DNA of 13,012 nucleotides from NCBI GenBank assembly GCA_007117185.1, contig SKHA01000049.1:1-13012 (forward strand). Reading direction: 5' to 3'. The translations under genes and the position numbers were made by a program. Below are positions 1 to 7,044 of the stretch, piece by piece. The DNA is from Spirochaeta sp. GTDB taxonomy: Bacteria; Spirochaetota; Spirochaetia; DSM-27196; Alkalispirochaetaceae. Position 1 is the first letter of the stretch. Each line of letters begins with the position of its first letter. The notes below the pieces were generated by a model that was not told the DNA's origin, did no database searches, and saw nothing but the letters and a program-made list of their open reading frames with translations.

Positions 1-297
1 GAGTTTCTGCAGTCTGCCGCCGGTGGGGGTCAGACCTTCGTTCCGGAACTAAAGGAGATGCTCCTCTTCGAATTCTCGGATATCGCCATTGCTACTTCAC
101 GACCGCCTTTGGACGTCGTCCTCTGCCGAGACGTCATTTCCTTTCTGAAGGAGGATGACCAGAAGAGATTCTTCATTGAGTGTGCTGAGATCATCAAACC
201 AGGGGGGCTGCTGATCCTTGGGGACCGGGAAGTTCCCCTCGATCAGAGTCGCTGGGAAGCGTTGCCAGGCGGTATTTCGGCGTATCGTCGTCGATAA
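1..297 (+). CDS. CheR-like methyltransferase domain, C-terminal end (partial; possibly CheW-CheR-like fusion)
   Basis: The frame is open from base 1 and ends at a TAA at 295-297, so 98 C-terminal residues are visible and the start lies outside the window. The segment VVLCRDVISFL, followed by a helix and IIKPGGLLILGDRE, matches the last part of CheR-type MCP glutamate methyltransferases (canonical CRNVLIYF ... LxPGGxLxLGxSE). The family motif is altered here: Asn of CRNV is Asp, and the YF is FL. The SAM-binding part is not visible. cheX starts 33 bp downstream and cheY follows, so this is the upstream member of a chemotaxis operon. In treponemes this slot is held by a protein with an N-terminal CheW domain fused to a CheR-like domain with a structural role. 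That is an inference here because the N-terminus is missing. CheR-type domain is fairly sure; catalytic activity is unknown. Confidence 0.72.
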   Translation, partial: EFLQSAAGGGQTFVPELKEMLLFEFSDIAIATSRPPLDVVLCRDVISFLKEDDQKRFFIECAEIIKPGGLLILGDREVPLDQSRWEALPGGISAYRRR

Positions 298-330
298 GCC
301 TACTATCATCAAGGACAGGAGAAACGAAAG

Positions 331-807
331 ATGCGCGTCGAGTATATCAATCCCTTTGTTGAGGCGGCCTACAATATCCTTACAGAGGTTCTGGCCACCG
401 AAGTGAAACGTGGCGAACTTTACCTGAAGAGTTCCGCAATGCCGATGTTGGGAGTAGCGGCCATAATCGGCCTTGCAGGAGACGTAGAGGGAAGGGTCCT
501 GTTTGACATGAATCGACAGACCGGCATAAACGTCGCGTCGGCGATGCTTGCGGGAATGGATATGGAGCCGGTCACGGAGATGAACGACATGGCGCGGGCA
601 ACACTTACGGAACTGGCCAATATGATTACTGGTCAGGCTGTTACCAAGTTGCATAATCTGGGGTTCAAGTTTGACCTGACTCCGCCGGCAATCTTTACCG
701 GCGAGAACATGTCTGTTTCTGACGCCAGCTACGAGGCACTGATCGTCCCCATGGAACTACCCATGGGTAAGATTGAGGTCAACGTTGCGGTCAGGGAAAG
801 GGCGTAA
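331..807 (+). CDS. cheX: CheX, CheY-P phosphatase
   Basis: The 158-residue product matches CheX, the CheC/CheX/FliY-family phosphatase that removes phosphate from CheY-P to end the motor signal in organisms lacking CheZ. The diagnostic E-x-x-N active-site pair is seen as E94 and N97 in TLTELANMITGQA. In the family these residues orient the water that attacks phospho-Asp. Length is normal for CheX, which is a cytosolic dimer. The ATG is preceded by AGGAGA at 317-322, a good ribosome binding site at suitable distance. It sits 33 bp after the CheR-like gene and 8 bp before cheY, the order used by Treponema and Borrelia. It is almost certainly cotranscribed with cheY, its substrate. Only one of the two E-x-x-N motifs of CheC is present, which favours CheX over CheC. 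Confidence 0.93.
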   Translation: MRVEYINPFVEAAYNILTEVLATEVKRGELYLKSSAMPMLGVAAIIGLAGDVEGRVLFDMNRQTGINVASAMLAGMDMEPVTEMNDMARATLTELANMITGQAVTKLHNLGFKFDLTPPAIFTGENMSVSDASYEALIVPMELPMGKIEVNVAVRERA

Positions 808-815
808 GATTACAC

Positions 816-1250
816 ATGAAAACAAAACAGGATTTTCCCAGCATCAACGAACGGGAGGCTGCCGGCAAGAAGCCCGACGGAAGCTCCTACACCGTTATGG
901 TTGTCGATGATTCGATGTTTGTTACCAAGCAGATCGGCCAGATCCTGACCTCTGAAGGGTTCGAAGTGGTTGGATCGGCGGCCAACGGCGAAGAAGGCGT
1001 TGAGATGTACAAAGAGAAATATCCCAACGTTGACCTGGTCACGATGGATATTACGATGCCGAAAATGGACGGCGTTACGGCGCTGGAAAAGATCATGGAG
1101 TTTGACAAGAACGCCCGGGTCATTATGATCAGCGCCCTGGGTAAACAGGACCTGGTCAAGAAGTCGCTTCTGCTCGGTGCCAAGAATTATATCGTGAAGC
1201 CGCTGGACCGTAAAAAAGTGCTCGAACGGATTCTTTCGTCGCTGGGTTGA
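816..1250 (+). CDS. cheY: CheY, chemotaxis response regulator
   Basis: This 144-residue protein is a single receiver domain with a roughly 26-residue N-terminal extension. All catalytic positions are present: acid pair D31/D32 (VVDDS), phospho-acceptor D78 in MDITMPKMDG, the Thr/Ser switch S106 (MISALG), and conserved K128 (IVKPL). CheA phosphorylates D78, and the product binds the flagellar switch protein FliM; CheX from the preceding gene dephosphorylates it. No DNA-binding or output domain follows, as expected for CheY. The start is 8 bp after the cheX stop. Only a weak purine-rich site (AGGGAAAGGG, 793-802, inside cheX) precedes it, so translational coupling to cheX is likely. No terminator separates it from the tRNA-Val downstream, so operon transcripts may run through to the hairpin at 1383-1405. 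The extension before the receiver is typical of spirochaete CheY as far as I recall. Confidence 0.94.
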   Translation: MKTKQDFPSINEREAAGKKPDGSSYTVMVVDDSMFVTKQIGQILTSEGFEVVGSAANGEEGVEMYKEKYPNVDLVTMDITMPKMDGVTALEKIMEFDKNARVIMISALGKQDLVKKSLLLGAKNYIVKPLDRKKVLERILSSLG

Positions 1251-1256
1251 ATATTC

Positions 1257-1285
1257 TTGACGACCCCGGGGGAATCCGTTAGGAT
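1257..1285 (+). promoter_or_regulatory. Sigma70-type promoter of tRNA-Val(GAC)
   Basis: TTGACG (1257-1262) and TAGGAT (1280-1285) are separated by 17 bp. Predicted transcription starts near 1292, about 8 nt before the mature tRNA. The stretch just after the -10 is GC-rich (GGCCAGC), a discriminator type associated with growth-rate or stringent control of stable RNA genes in other bacteria. The -35 begins 7 bp after the cheY stop. Confidence 0.7.
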
Positions 1286-1299
1286 GGCCAGCGAATAAC

Positions 1300-1373
1300 G
1301 GGCGGTTAGCTCAGTTGGTTAGAGTACATGCTTGACATGCATGGGGTCGATGGTTCAAATCCATTACCGCCCA
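1300..1373 (+). tRNA. tRNA-Val (anticodon GAC)
   Basis: A full cloverleaf can be drawn. The acceptor stem GGGCGGT/ACCGCCC has 7 perfect pairs and the D stem is GCTC/GAGT. The anticodon stem CATGC/GCATG is perfect, with loop TTGACAT giving anticodon GAC at 34-36 (reads GUC and GUU). The T stem GATGG/CCATT encloses loop TTCAAAT. The discriminator is A1373. The 3' CCA is not encoded (the next bases are CGT), so a CCA-adding enzyme is required. The gene lies between a promoter and a strong hairpin terminator, so it can be an independent single-gene unit. Confidence 0.96.
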
Positions 1374-1382
1374 CGTCTGAAG

Positions 1383-1414
1383 ACGCCACCTCTGTGAGGT
1401 GGCGTTTGTCTTTT
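1383..1414 (+). terminator. Intrinsic terminator after tRNA-Val(GAC)
   Basis: A perfect 10-bp stem, ACGCCACCTC/GAGGTGGCGT, encloses the 3-nt loop TGT and is followed by a T-rich tail (TTGTCTTTT). It lies 10 nt after the tRNA end. It probably also ends read-through from cheY, which has no terminator of its own. Confidence 0.9.
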
Positions 1415-1439
1415 CACAGACTCTCTTTGGCGTTACAAT
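1411..1439 (+). promoter_or_regulatory. Probable promoter of a leaderless transcript for the gene at 1446
   Basis: TACAAT (1434-1439) is a good -10 element. TTTTCA (1411-1416), 17 bp upstream, matches 4 of 6 bases of the -35 consensus and overlaps the T-tail of the preceding terminator. Transcription would start about 7 nt after the -10, which is the A of the ATG at 1446. No ribosome binding site is present between the -10 and the ATG. Confidence 0.5.
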
Positions 1440-1445
1440 ATCGCT

Positions 1446-1760
1446 ATGGCAGTGAATACCTATCTTACGACCGCTGAATTACACGATATCGTACGGTATA
1501 CCGGAACAGCAGGTTTCCAGGATGCTGTCGGTTACGAGGGGTCGGTTCGTGCCCATCCCTACGACAAGGCGAGGTTTCTTCTTATCACCACCGGCGACGA
1601 TGAGATGTCTCATTTCTATGAGTTCAAGAAAGCCGACGTAGTCGCTGTGGAGACGGTGCGGGAGATGGTCACGTCAACCGGAGCAACGATGCAGGTCATG
1701 CGGGTGGGGGTGAGGCGGGGTAGCCGCGGCATTGAAATGAAGCCGTTTCAGGTGTCCTGA
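1446..1760 (+). CDS. Small conserved-looking protein of unknown function
   Basis: I do not recognise this 104-residue protein. It has no signal peptide, membrane segment, Cys pair or nucleotide-binding motif. The N-terminal half has mixed helix and strand character. The centre is acidic (DDEMSHFYEFKKADVVAVETV), and the C-terminus is basic (MRVGVRRGSRGIEMK). That pattern suggests a small cytosolic alpha/beta protein, possibly binding nucleic acid or an acidic partner. The ATG is chosen because it is the only early Met; a promoter-like TACAAT lies 6 bp before it and no ribosome binding site is visible, so translation may be leaderless. It stands alone between two tRNA units. Reality is supported by codon-like composition, lack of any competing frame, and its snug fit between terminator and tRNA promoter. 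Confidence 0.72.
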   Translation: MAVNTYLTTAELHDIVRYTGTAGFQDAVGYEGSVRAHPYDKARFLLITTGDDEMSHFYEFKKADVVAVETVREMVTSTGATMQVMRVGVRRGSRGIEMKPFQVS

Positions 1761-1811
1761 AATAACCCGTCAGTACCGGTAAAACCCGGTGCAAGATGGC
1801 CGACCGCTGTG

Positions 1812-1841
1812 TTGACAACTCCTTCGTTTGTACCGTATAGT
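1812..1841 (+). promoter_or_regulatory. Sigma70-type promoter of tRNA-Asn
   Basis: A consensus -35 TTGACA (1812-1817) and a near-consensus -10 TATAGT (1836-1841) are separated by 18 bp. The predicted start is near 1848, giving a leader of about 12 nt before the tRNA. Confidence 0.82.
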
Positions 1842-1859
1842 GCTTCACGCATAGATCAT

Positions 1860-1932
1860 TCCCCTGTAGCTCAGTTGGTAGAGCGGGTGACTGTTAATCA
1901 CTAGGTCGTTGGTTCGAGTCCATCCGGGGGAG
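1860..1932 (+). tRNA. tRNA-Asn (anticodon GTT)
   Basis: The acceptor stem TCCCCTG pairs with CGGGGGA (one G-U), and the D stem GCTC/GAGC is perfect. The anticodon stem GGTGA/TCACT holds loop CTGTTAA, giving anticodon GTT for AAC/AAU. The T arm is GTTGG-TTCGAGT-CCATC, in which pair 50:64 is a U-U mismatch; the other four pairs are good. The discriminator is G1932. CCA is not encoded. All other features are canonical, so I call it functional despite the T-stem mismatch. Confidence 0.94.
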
Positions 1933-1937
1933 CTTTC

Positions 1938-1971
1938 AAGCCCTGCGCCGTTCACGGTGCGGGGCTTCTTT
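1938..1971 (+). terminator. Intrinsic terminator after tRNA-Asn
   Basis: The stem AAGCCCTGCGCCG (1938-1950) pairs with CGGTGCGGGGCTT (1955-1967) around loop TTCA, with two G-T pairs, then CTTT. It serves the tRNA on the plus strand. The minus-strand gene ending at 1973 also runs into this hairpin, but there the stem is followed by GAAAGC rather than a T run, so termination in that direction would be weak or factor-dependent. Confidence 0.78.
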
Positions 1972-1972
1972 G

Positions 1973-2686
1973 TCACTGCGCAACCGCAGTGGATTTCAGA
2001 AAATCGATGATGGCTTTCTCGTCTTCAATCGTCAGGTCCAGATACTCCAGGGCCAGCGTCTCGGATACGCGGACGGCGCGCGCTTTCACCGCAAAGAGAT
2101 TATCCCCCAGACGGAGGGTGGCTGCGGTGATGGTCGCCCAGGTGTCCAGCTGATCGGACTGCTCGCTGTCATGCGGCTCGAACAACAAGCCCCCGGCAGA
2201 GATATCCAGGACATTCCCCGTGACAATCCTGAAGGTGTACGGGTTGGTAAAACAGAAGCTGATACGGTCGTCCGGTGACGGGGCGTACCGGGCGGAGCCA
2301 CGGATATCGACGCTTTGGTAGTACCGGGTGATGATGCCCTTGATTTTCTGGATCGTTGTCTCGTTGTCGCTGGTCTGGGAAATGACGGCGTTGACTTCCA
2401 GGTAGTCTGCTTTGTTTGATTCATCTTCTGGAAAACTCTCGCTGGTCAGAAGAATGAAAACCGCTTCCCGGCGGGAGTAAGTGTTGCGCAGGTAGATGAC
2501 GAAAGGTTTCCAGTGCCGTGGAAAGTCCATGGCGGCGAAGATGACGATCTCCGGATCGATCTCCTCCAGGTTGTCCATCGCCTTGATGGGGTTTTCGTAG
2601 TGAATGACATCGGCGTTCTGGATCAGAAAGAGCTTTTCCAGGAGCGGCCGCAACCGGGCCGACTCACTGACCAGCATGATCTTCAT
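1973..2686 (-). CDS. PilZ-domain protein with N-terminal degenerate receiver domain
   Basis: The 237-residue protein has two parts. Residues 1-120 have the strand/helix pattern of a response-regulator receiver (MKIMLVSESARLRPLLEKLF) but lack the catalytic residues. The acid-pair position is SES, and the phospho-acceptor position before P56 is Ala (FAAMDFP). It is therefore a pseudo-receiver. Residues 125-235 form a PilZ domain with both c-di-GMP signature elements: RxxxR as RGSAR (129-133) and D-x-S-x-x-G as DISAGG (161-166). Binding of c-di-GMP is expected from the family. No transmembrane segment is seen. The ATG overlaps the TGA of the upstream exported-protein gene in ATGA, so the two are translationally coupled. 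In spirochaetes PilZ proteins link c-di-GMP to motility or envelope functions; which output applies here is unknown. Domain call is strong; the receiver assignment is by pattern only. Confidence 0.85.
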   Translation of the reverse strand: MKIMLVSESARLRPLLEKLFLIQNADVIHYENPIKAMDNLEEIDPEIVIFAAMDFPRHWKPFVIYLRNTYSRREAVFILLTSESFPEDESNKADYLEVNAVISQTSDNETTIQKIKGIITRYYQSVDIRGSARYAPSPDDRISFCFTNPYTFRIVTGNVLDISAGGLLFEPHDSEQSDQLDTWATITAATLRLGDNLFAVKARAVRVSETLALEYLDLTIEDEKAIIDFLKSTAVAQ

Positions 2687-3660
2687 TGGTTTCGTGCCTC
2701 GTTGGGAAGGTTCACAACCTGGTATCCGATTATCTCCCAGAAGCCGTTCCGACGTTCAAAAAGAAAGGTGTACCGCTTTCGCTCACGGAATCGATCGTAG
2801 TCGTAGTACATCATCACGGTGACCCGACCCTCCGTGGGGGAGTAGTTGGTTTCAAGAATCTCGAAGTGGTCCGGAACCATGACCAGCTCTTGATCCTGAC
2901 TTCCCGGCGCGTCCATCAGGGATGTCCGGAAACGAAGGATCTCCTGGATCTGCTGTGCTTCACCCAGGGCCCGAAAGCGCCGGTCCCGTTCGGGAGCCTG
3001 GCGGAAGATCTTCTCGAGATTCAAATTGAGAAAGAACTGGTCCCAGTTGCTTTGGCGCAGCGATTCGATCATCGTTGTGACCACCTCATCAGGACTGAGA
3101 CGAACTCGTCGCAGTTCTTCTTCCGCAAGGGCTTCGAAGCGCATTTCCTGACGAACTGCAGTTGTGTAGCCCGGACGAATTGCCAGGGTGATTGTATTTG
3201 AGAGGAGTGGGGTACCGCTACCTGACGCGTCGTGTCCACGACTCAGGTTAGGATGGAAGTGGGCGCGAACGGTATAGACATCAGGGCGTGAGAAGATCAC
3301 GTAGTCGGACAGGCGTTCGACGAAGGAGAATCGTTCTCCCGGTTCCAGGACGACTGTACGGAAGAAAACTTGATTCGTTGCCCGGCGTATGGTAAATTCC
3401 CGGGTACGCTCAAGGTGTCGGTTATCCGGACCGGTTACGTTGAAATCGAGGTTGAACAGGCGGTCGTCGGCCAACCGGAACTGGATGCTTTCAGCAGAAC
3501 TGTTCTGGACCTGCACATGCACATAGATCGAGCTGTCTGGGAAGAACACCTCTTCGTTATACAGGCGAATAGAAACCTGCAAGTCGTTGGCGGTTAGGTG
3601 AACAAAACCGCTCAGCGCGAAAACGAGCATCAGAACGAATGTTTTACGTCTGCTTATCAT
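2683..3660 (-). CDS. Exported protein of unknown function (beta-sandwich plus C-terminal alpha/beta domain)
   Basis: The start is set at 3660, giving 325 residues. Here the ATG has AGAGGT a few bases upstream, and the protein begins with a clear signal peptide: Arg-Arg-Lys at 4-6, a hydrophobic core at 8-20 and a likely cleavage after LTA at 22-24. An alternative ATG at 3687 would put nine residues before the signal and overlap mfd. There is no lipobox Cys. Residues about 25-162 look like an immunoglobulin-like beta sandwich (alternating strands, VLEPGERFSF). A linker follows. Residues about 190-320 begin with helices (VVTTMIESLRQSNWDQFF) and end in beta strands with YTFLFERRNGFWEIIGYQVV, reminiscent of NTF2-like domains. 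The likely location is periplasm or cell surface. It is coupled by ATGA overlap to the PilZ gene. A TATAGT motif lies about 42 bp upstream (plus 3702-3707, minus strand) but without a convincing -35. Function unknown. Confidence 0.85.
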   Translation of the reverse strand: MISRRKTFVLMLVFALSGFVHLTANDLQVSIRLYNEEVFFPDSSIYVHVQVQNSSAESIQFRLADDRLFNLDFNVTGPDNRHLERTREFTIRRATNQVFFRTVVLEPGERFSFVERLSDYVIFSRPDVYTVRAHFHPNLSRGHDASGSGTPLLSNTITLAIRPGYTTAVRQEMRFEALAEEELRRVRLSPDEVVTTMIESLRQSNWDQFFLNLNLEKIFRQAPERDRRFRALGEAQQIQEILRFRTSLMDAPGSQDQELVMVPDHFEILETNYSPTEGRVTVMMYYDYDRFRERKRYTFLFERRNGFWEIIGYQVVNLPNEARNQ

Positions 3661-3675
3661 AGGACCTCTTAGATA

Positions 3676-6600
3676 ATGTCGGCACACGAAGCGGGAAATT
3701 TACTATATGAGCAACTCACTTCACGGCTTGGGTCGTACACCCCGCTGAAAGACCTGCTGACCCGGGTGAGAACGGGCAACCTGCCGGTTACCGTTCGTGG
3801 TCCGAAGTCATCATTTGCAGCGTATCTGCTTGCACGGATGCGATCGGATGGAGCAACGCCGCTTCTGGTGATTGTACCACACGAGTCGGAGATTGGTCCC
3901 CTCCAGGCGGATCTGCGCACATTCGGGCAGGGGAGCATCCCCCTGCCGTCGCTGGGAACGACCGCCTATTCCGAACCTGCCGCCCATTCTCAGGTCTGGG
4001 GTGAACGGATGCGTGCCCTGCTGCAGCTGAGATTGGGACATCAGGGAATCGTGGTCACTTCACAGCGGGCGGTAGCCCTCAAAACAGTGAACCTTGACGG
4101 TATCGTTGACGAGATCATCACCCTGGAAACGGGGCGGTCGATAGACCCTCAGGCGGTTTCAACCAAACTGGCCGGTATGGGGTTTCTCCGGGTCCCCAAG
4201 GTGTCCGTTCCCGGGGAGTTCGCCCTGCGCGGTGAAGTTCTGGACGTTTACCTCCACGGCTGGTCAAATCCCTGCCGGGTGGTCTTCGATTTCGAGACGA
4301 TCTCAAAAATCCGCGTCTTTGACGTGGCCTCCCAGGCGTCCATCGAGTCGATCCGTACCGTTCGTCTGTTCCCGTGTAATGAGGTGCGTGAGGTGGACCT
4401 TTCCACCACAACCTGGCCGGAACTGCGTGGCCAGATTCCGGATGACGAGATGATCCGCAATGCCCTGCTTCACTGGGGGGTTGCGACAACCGGTGGGAGT
4501 TCAGTGTTTGAGAACCTGGATCCATCGGTTGCGGTGGTATGGATGGACCGCGACCGCTCGCTTTCCGTTCACGAGAAGGTGCAGCGGGAGTACGAGATGG
4601 TATTCGCGTCAGAGCACTTCACCCGCCCGCTGCCCCGACCGGATCGGCTGATTGTCCCCGCAGCGGATCTGCAGAGTTCGAGGCAGAACAGGGTTATTCG
4701 CATCGAGGCGATGGAGGATACCACCGACGCGGAGGCGCTGCGTTTCAAGTGCGATCCCGGGCGCTCGTTTTTTGGTAACGTCGCCTTCCTGAAGGAAGAA
4801 CTGACATCCCTCCTGGCGGGTGGTTCGCGCGTTCTGGTGATGGCGGATACCGAGGCGCAGCAGAAACGGATCGAGTTTCTACTGCGGGAAATGGACGTGA
4901 CAGTCACCGCCGGATCCCTTTCCAGCGGCTTCGCCCTGCCGGACCAGCGTCTGGTGGTGATTCAGGAGAGCGAGATCTTCGGTCGGCGCAAGAGGGCCCC
5001 GGCAAGTCTTGCCCGGACGGAAAGCTCCCCGCTGGGTACGTTTCTGGAACTGGAAGAAGGAGACCACGTTGTCCATGTCAGCTACGGGATCGGCCAGTAT
5101 CGCGGGATAAAGAGACTCTCCGCCGCCGGAAACGAGCGTGACTACATCGAACTGATCTACGCCGATGAGGAAGTGGTCTTTATTCCTATTGAGCAGGTCA
5201 ACCTGATCCAGCGCTACATCGGTTCTGGCGGTGCCCAACCGCGCCTGGATCGCATTGGCGGCAAGAGTTGGGAGAAGCGTAAGACCACGGTCCGTCGCAA
5301 CGTGGAGGATCTGGCGGATCGTCTGATCGCTCTGTACTCCCGGCGCAGTACCGCCCGGGGATTTGCCTTTCCCCCCGACACGGAATGGCAGCTTGAGTTC
5401 GAGGCAGCGTTCCCCTGGCAGGAGACGCCGGACCAGCTGCGGTGCATCGCCGAGGTGAAGCAGGACATGGAGCGTCCCCAGCCGATGGATCGCCTTATTT
5501 GCGGAGACGTGGGGTACGGCAAGACGGAGATCGCCCTCCGGGCTGCGTTCAAAGCGATGGCCAGCGGCAAGCAGGTGGCGTTCCTGGCCCCGACTACTAT
5601 CCTGACGGAACAGCACTTTGAGGTACTCCAGGAGCGTCTGGAGCGCTTTCCCGTCAAGATTGGCATGCTCTCCCGGTTCGTCCCTCCCCCGGAGCAACGG
5701 GCCGTCCTGAAGGCTCTGGCGGCAGGTGAAGTTGACGTGGTGGTTGGTACCCATCGCCTGCTGCAGAAAGACGTGAAGTTCAGGGATCTGGGGCTGATGA
5801 TCATCGACGAGGAACAGCGCTTTGGAGTCAAGGACAAGGAACGGCTGAAAGAACTCAAGCACAATATCGACTGTCTCACCATGACGGCCACGCCGATACC
5901 GCGTACGTTGCACATGTCTCTGATGAAAGTTCGTGATATGTCATTGCTCACCACCCCTCCCAGCAATCGACACCCCATAGAGACGGTGATCGCCGAATTC
6001 AGTGAAGAGACGGTGGTTCGGGCGATTCGGCGCGAGGTGGAACGGGACGGACAGGTCTTCTTTCTCCACAATCGCGTGGAAACGCTTGAAAACGTGCAAC
6101 GCTTCATCCAGACGCTGATGCCGGAGATCCTGGTGGAGACCGCTCACGGACAGATGGGGGCGTCCAAGCTGGAAGATATTATGCATCGGTTTGTCCACGG
6201 CAGCTTCCACGTTCTGGTGGCCACCACCATCATCGAGAATGGCATCGACATTCCCAACGTCAATACCATCATCATAGACCGCGCCGACATGTACGGTATT
6301 TCCCAGCTCTACCAGCTCCGGGGCCGGGTAGGGCGGAGCGACCGGGTTGCCTGGGCGTACCTCTTCTATCCGGAGCGGCGAGCCCTCTCTGATCTGGCGA
6401 TGAAGCGCCTCGAGATCATCAGCGACTTCACCGAACTGGGCAGCGGGTTCAAGATCGCCCTGAAGGACCTGGAAGTACGTGGCGCCGGCAATCTGCTGGG
6501 CAGTCAGCAGAGCGGCGACATCCTCTCGGTTGGCTTCGACCTGTACCTGAAGCTGCTGGATGAGGCGGTGCGATCCCGGGAATCCGGAGGTGGCCAGCTT

Positions 6601-7044
6601 GAAGAAGAGGTCTATCTTGAGCTGGAGTACAGCGGCTTCATCCCTGATCAGTACATTTCCGAGCCGATGGAAAAGATGGAGGTCTACAAGAAGATCGCTG
6701 CGGTGCAGGAAGATACCCAACTGGAAGAGCTGATCGCCGAGATTGAGGATCGCTTCGGACCGATGCCGGAGGAGGTGCAGAGCCTGCTCTCCCTCTCGGA
6801 AATCCGTATTATCGGCCGGCGTCTGCGCCTTGCGTCGATCCGGGAGCGCCGGGGAGTGCTTCGCGTGGAGTTCGGGAGCGTGGCGTCCGTCTCGGTGGAT
6901 CGTGTGCTGACGCTGATCCAGCAGTCCCGGGGGTCGGTAAAACTGGATCCGACCCATCCCAACGTATTGATGATCGAGACCGGGTCGGTGGGTCTCAAGG
7001 AGAAATCGGAGTTTATCCGTGGAAGGTTGCTGCAGCTGCTATGA
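3676..7044 (+). CDS. mfd: Mfd, transcription-repair coupling factor
   Basis: The 1122-residue protein has the full Mfd layout and normal length (E. coli 1148). The N-terminal 350 residues are the UvrB-like module without a working P-loop. The RNA polymerase interaction domain starts near residue 460 (GDHVVHVSYGIGQYRGI). The RecG-like motor has Walker A GDVGYGKTE (K616), DEEQ box D711-Q714, TMTATPIPRTLH, and the arginine-finger motif RGRVGR (882-887). The C-terminal TRCF domain starts near 977 (YLELEYSGFIPDQYI). Mfd recognises RNA polymerase stalled at DNA damage, pushes it off with ATP-driven translocation and recruits UvrA. The ATG lies 15 bp from the divergent gene start; AGGA at 3661-3664 is a weak ribosome binding site. 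The stop overlaps the trmB start (ATGA), so the two form one operon. No strong promoter was recognised; it must lie inside the divergent gene. Confidence 0.97.
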   Translation: MSAHEAGNLLYEQLTSRLGSYTPLKDLLTRVRTGNLPVTVRGPKSSFAAYLLARMRSDGATPLLVIVPHESEIGPLQADLRTFGQGSIPLPSLGTTAYSEPAAHSQVWGERMRALLQLRLGHQGIVVTSQRAVALKTVNLDGIVDEIITLETGRSIDPQAVSTKLAGMGFLRVPKVSVPGEFALRGEVLDVYLHGWSNPCRVVFDFETISKIRVFDVASQASIESIRTVRLFPCNEVREVDLSTTTWPELRGQIPDDEMIRNALLHWGVATTGGSSVFENLDPSVAVVWMDRDRSLSVHEKVQREYEMVFASEHFTRPLPRPDRLIVPAADLQSSRQNRVIRIEAMEDTTDAEALRFKCDPGRSFFGNVAFLKEELTSLLAGGSRVLVMADTEAQQKRIEFLLREMDVTVTAGSLSSGFALPDQRLVVIQESEIFGRRKRAPASLARTESSPLGTFLELEEGDHVVHVSYGIGQYRGIKRLSAAGNERDYIELIYADEEVVFIPIEQVNLIQRYIGSGGAQPRLDRIGGKSWEKRKTTVRRNVEDLADRLIALYSRRSTARGFAFPPDTEWQLEFEAAFPWQETPDQLRCIAEVKQDMERPQPMDRLICGDVGYGKTEIALRAAFKAMASGKQVAFLAPTTILTEQHFEVLQERLERFPVKIGMLSRFVPPPEQRAVLKALAAGEVDVVVGTHRLLQKDVKFRDLGLMIIDEEQRFGVKDKERLKELKHNIDCLTMTATPIPRTLHMSLMKVRDMSLLTTPPSNRHPIETVIAEFSEETVVRAIRREVERDGQVFFLHNRVETLENVQRFIQTLMPEILVETAHGQMGASKLEDIMHRFVHGSFHVLVATTIIENGIDIPNVNTIIIDRADMYGISQLYQLRGRVGRSDRVAWAYLFYPERRALSDLAMKRLEIISDFTELGSGFKIALKDLEVRGAGNLLGSQQSGDILSVGFDLYLKLLDEAVRSRESGGGQLEEEVYLELEYSGFIPDQYISEPMEKMEVYKKIAAVQEDTQLEELIAEIEDRFGPMPEEVQSLLSLSEIRIIGRRLRLASIRERRGVLRVEFGSVASVSVDRVLTLIQQSRGSVKLDPTHPNVLMIETGSVGLKEKSEFIRGRLLQLL

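Noticed and set aside
97..654. Minus-strand frame opposite the CheR-like end and cheX
   Set aside because: It spans two real plus-strand genes and the gap between them, and its product shows no recognisable motif.
1264..1271. CCCCGGGG palindrome upstream of tRNA-Val(GAC)
   Set aside because: It is short, lies in the -35/-10 spacer, and is common in GC-rich DNA.
1775..1790. Small hairpin ACCGG/CCGGT after the unknown gene
   Set aside because: The stem is only 5 bp and no T-run follows, so it cannot be called a terminator.
3702..3707. TATAGT on the minus strand upstream of the exported-protein gene
   Set aside because: A good -10 match, but the region 15-18 bp upstream holds no -35-like hexamer, so it is mentioned but not called a promoter.
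4879..6957. Long minus-strand open frames opposite mfd
   Set aside because: They mirror the codon bias of mfd in GC-rich DNA and have no recognisable domain, ribosome binding site or promoter.
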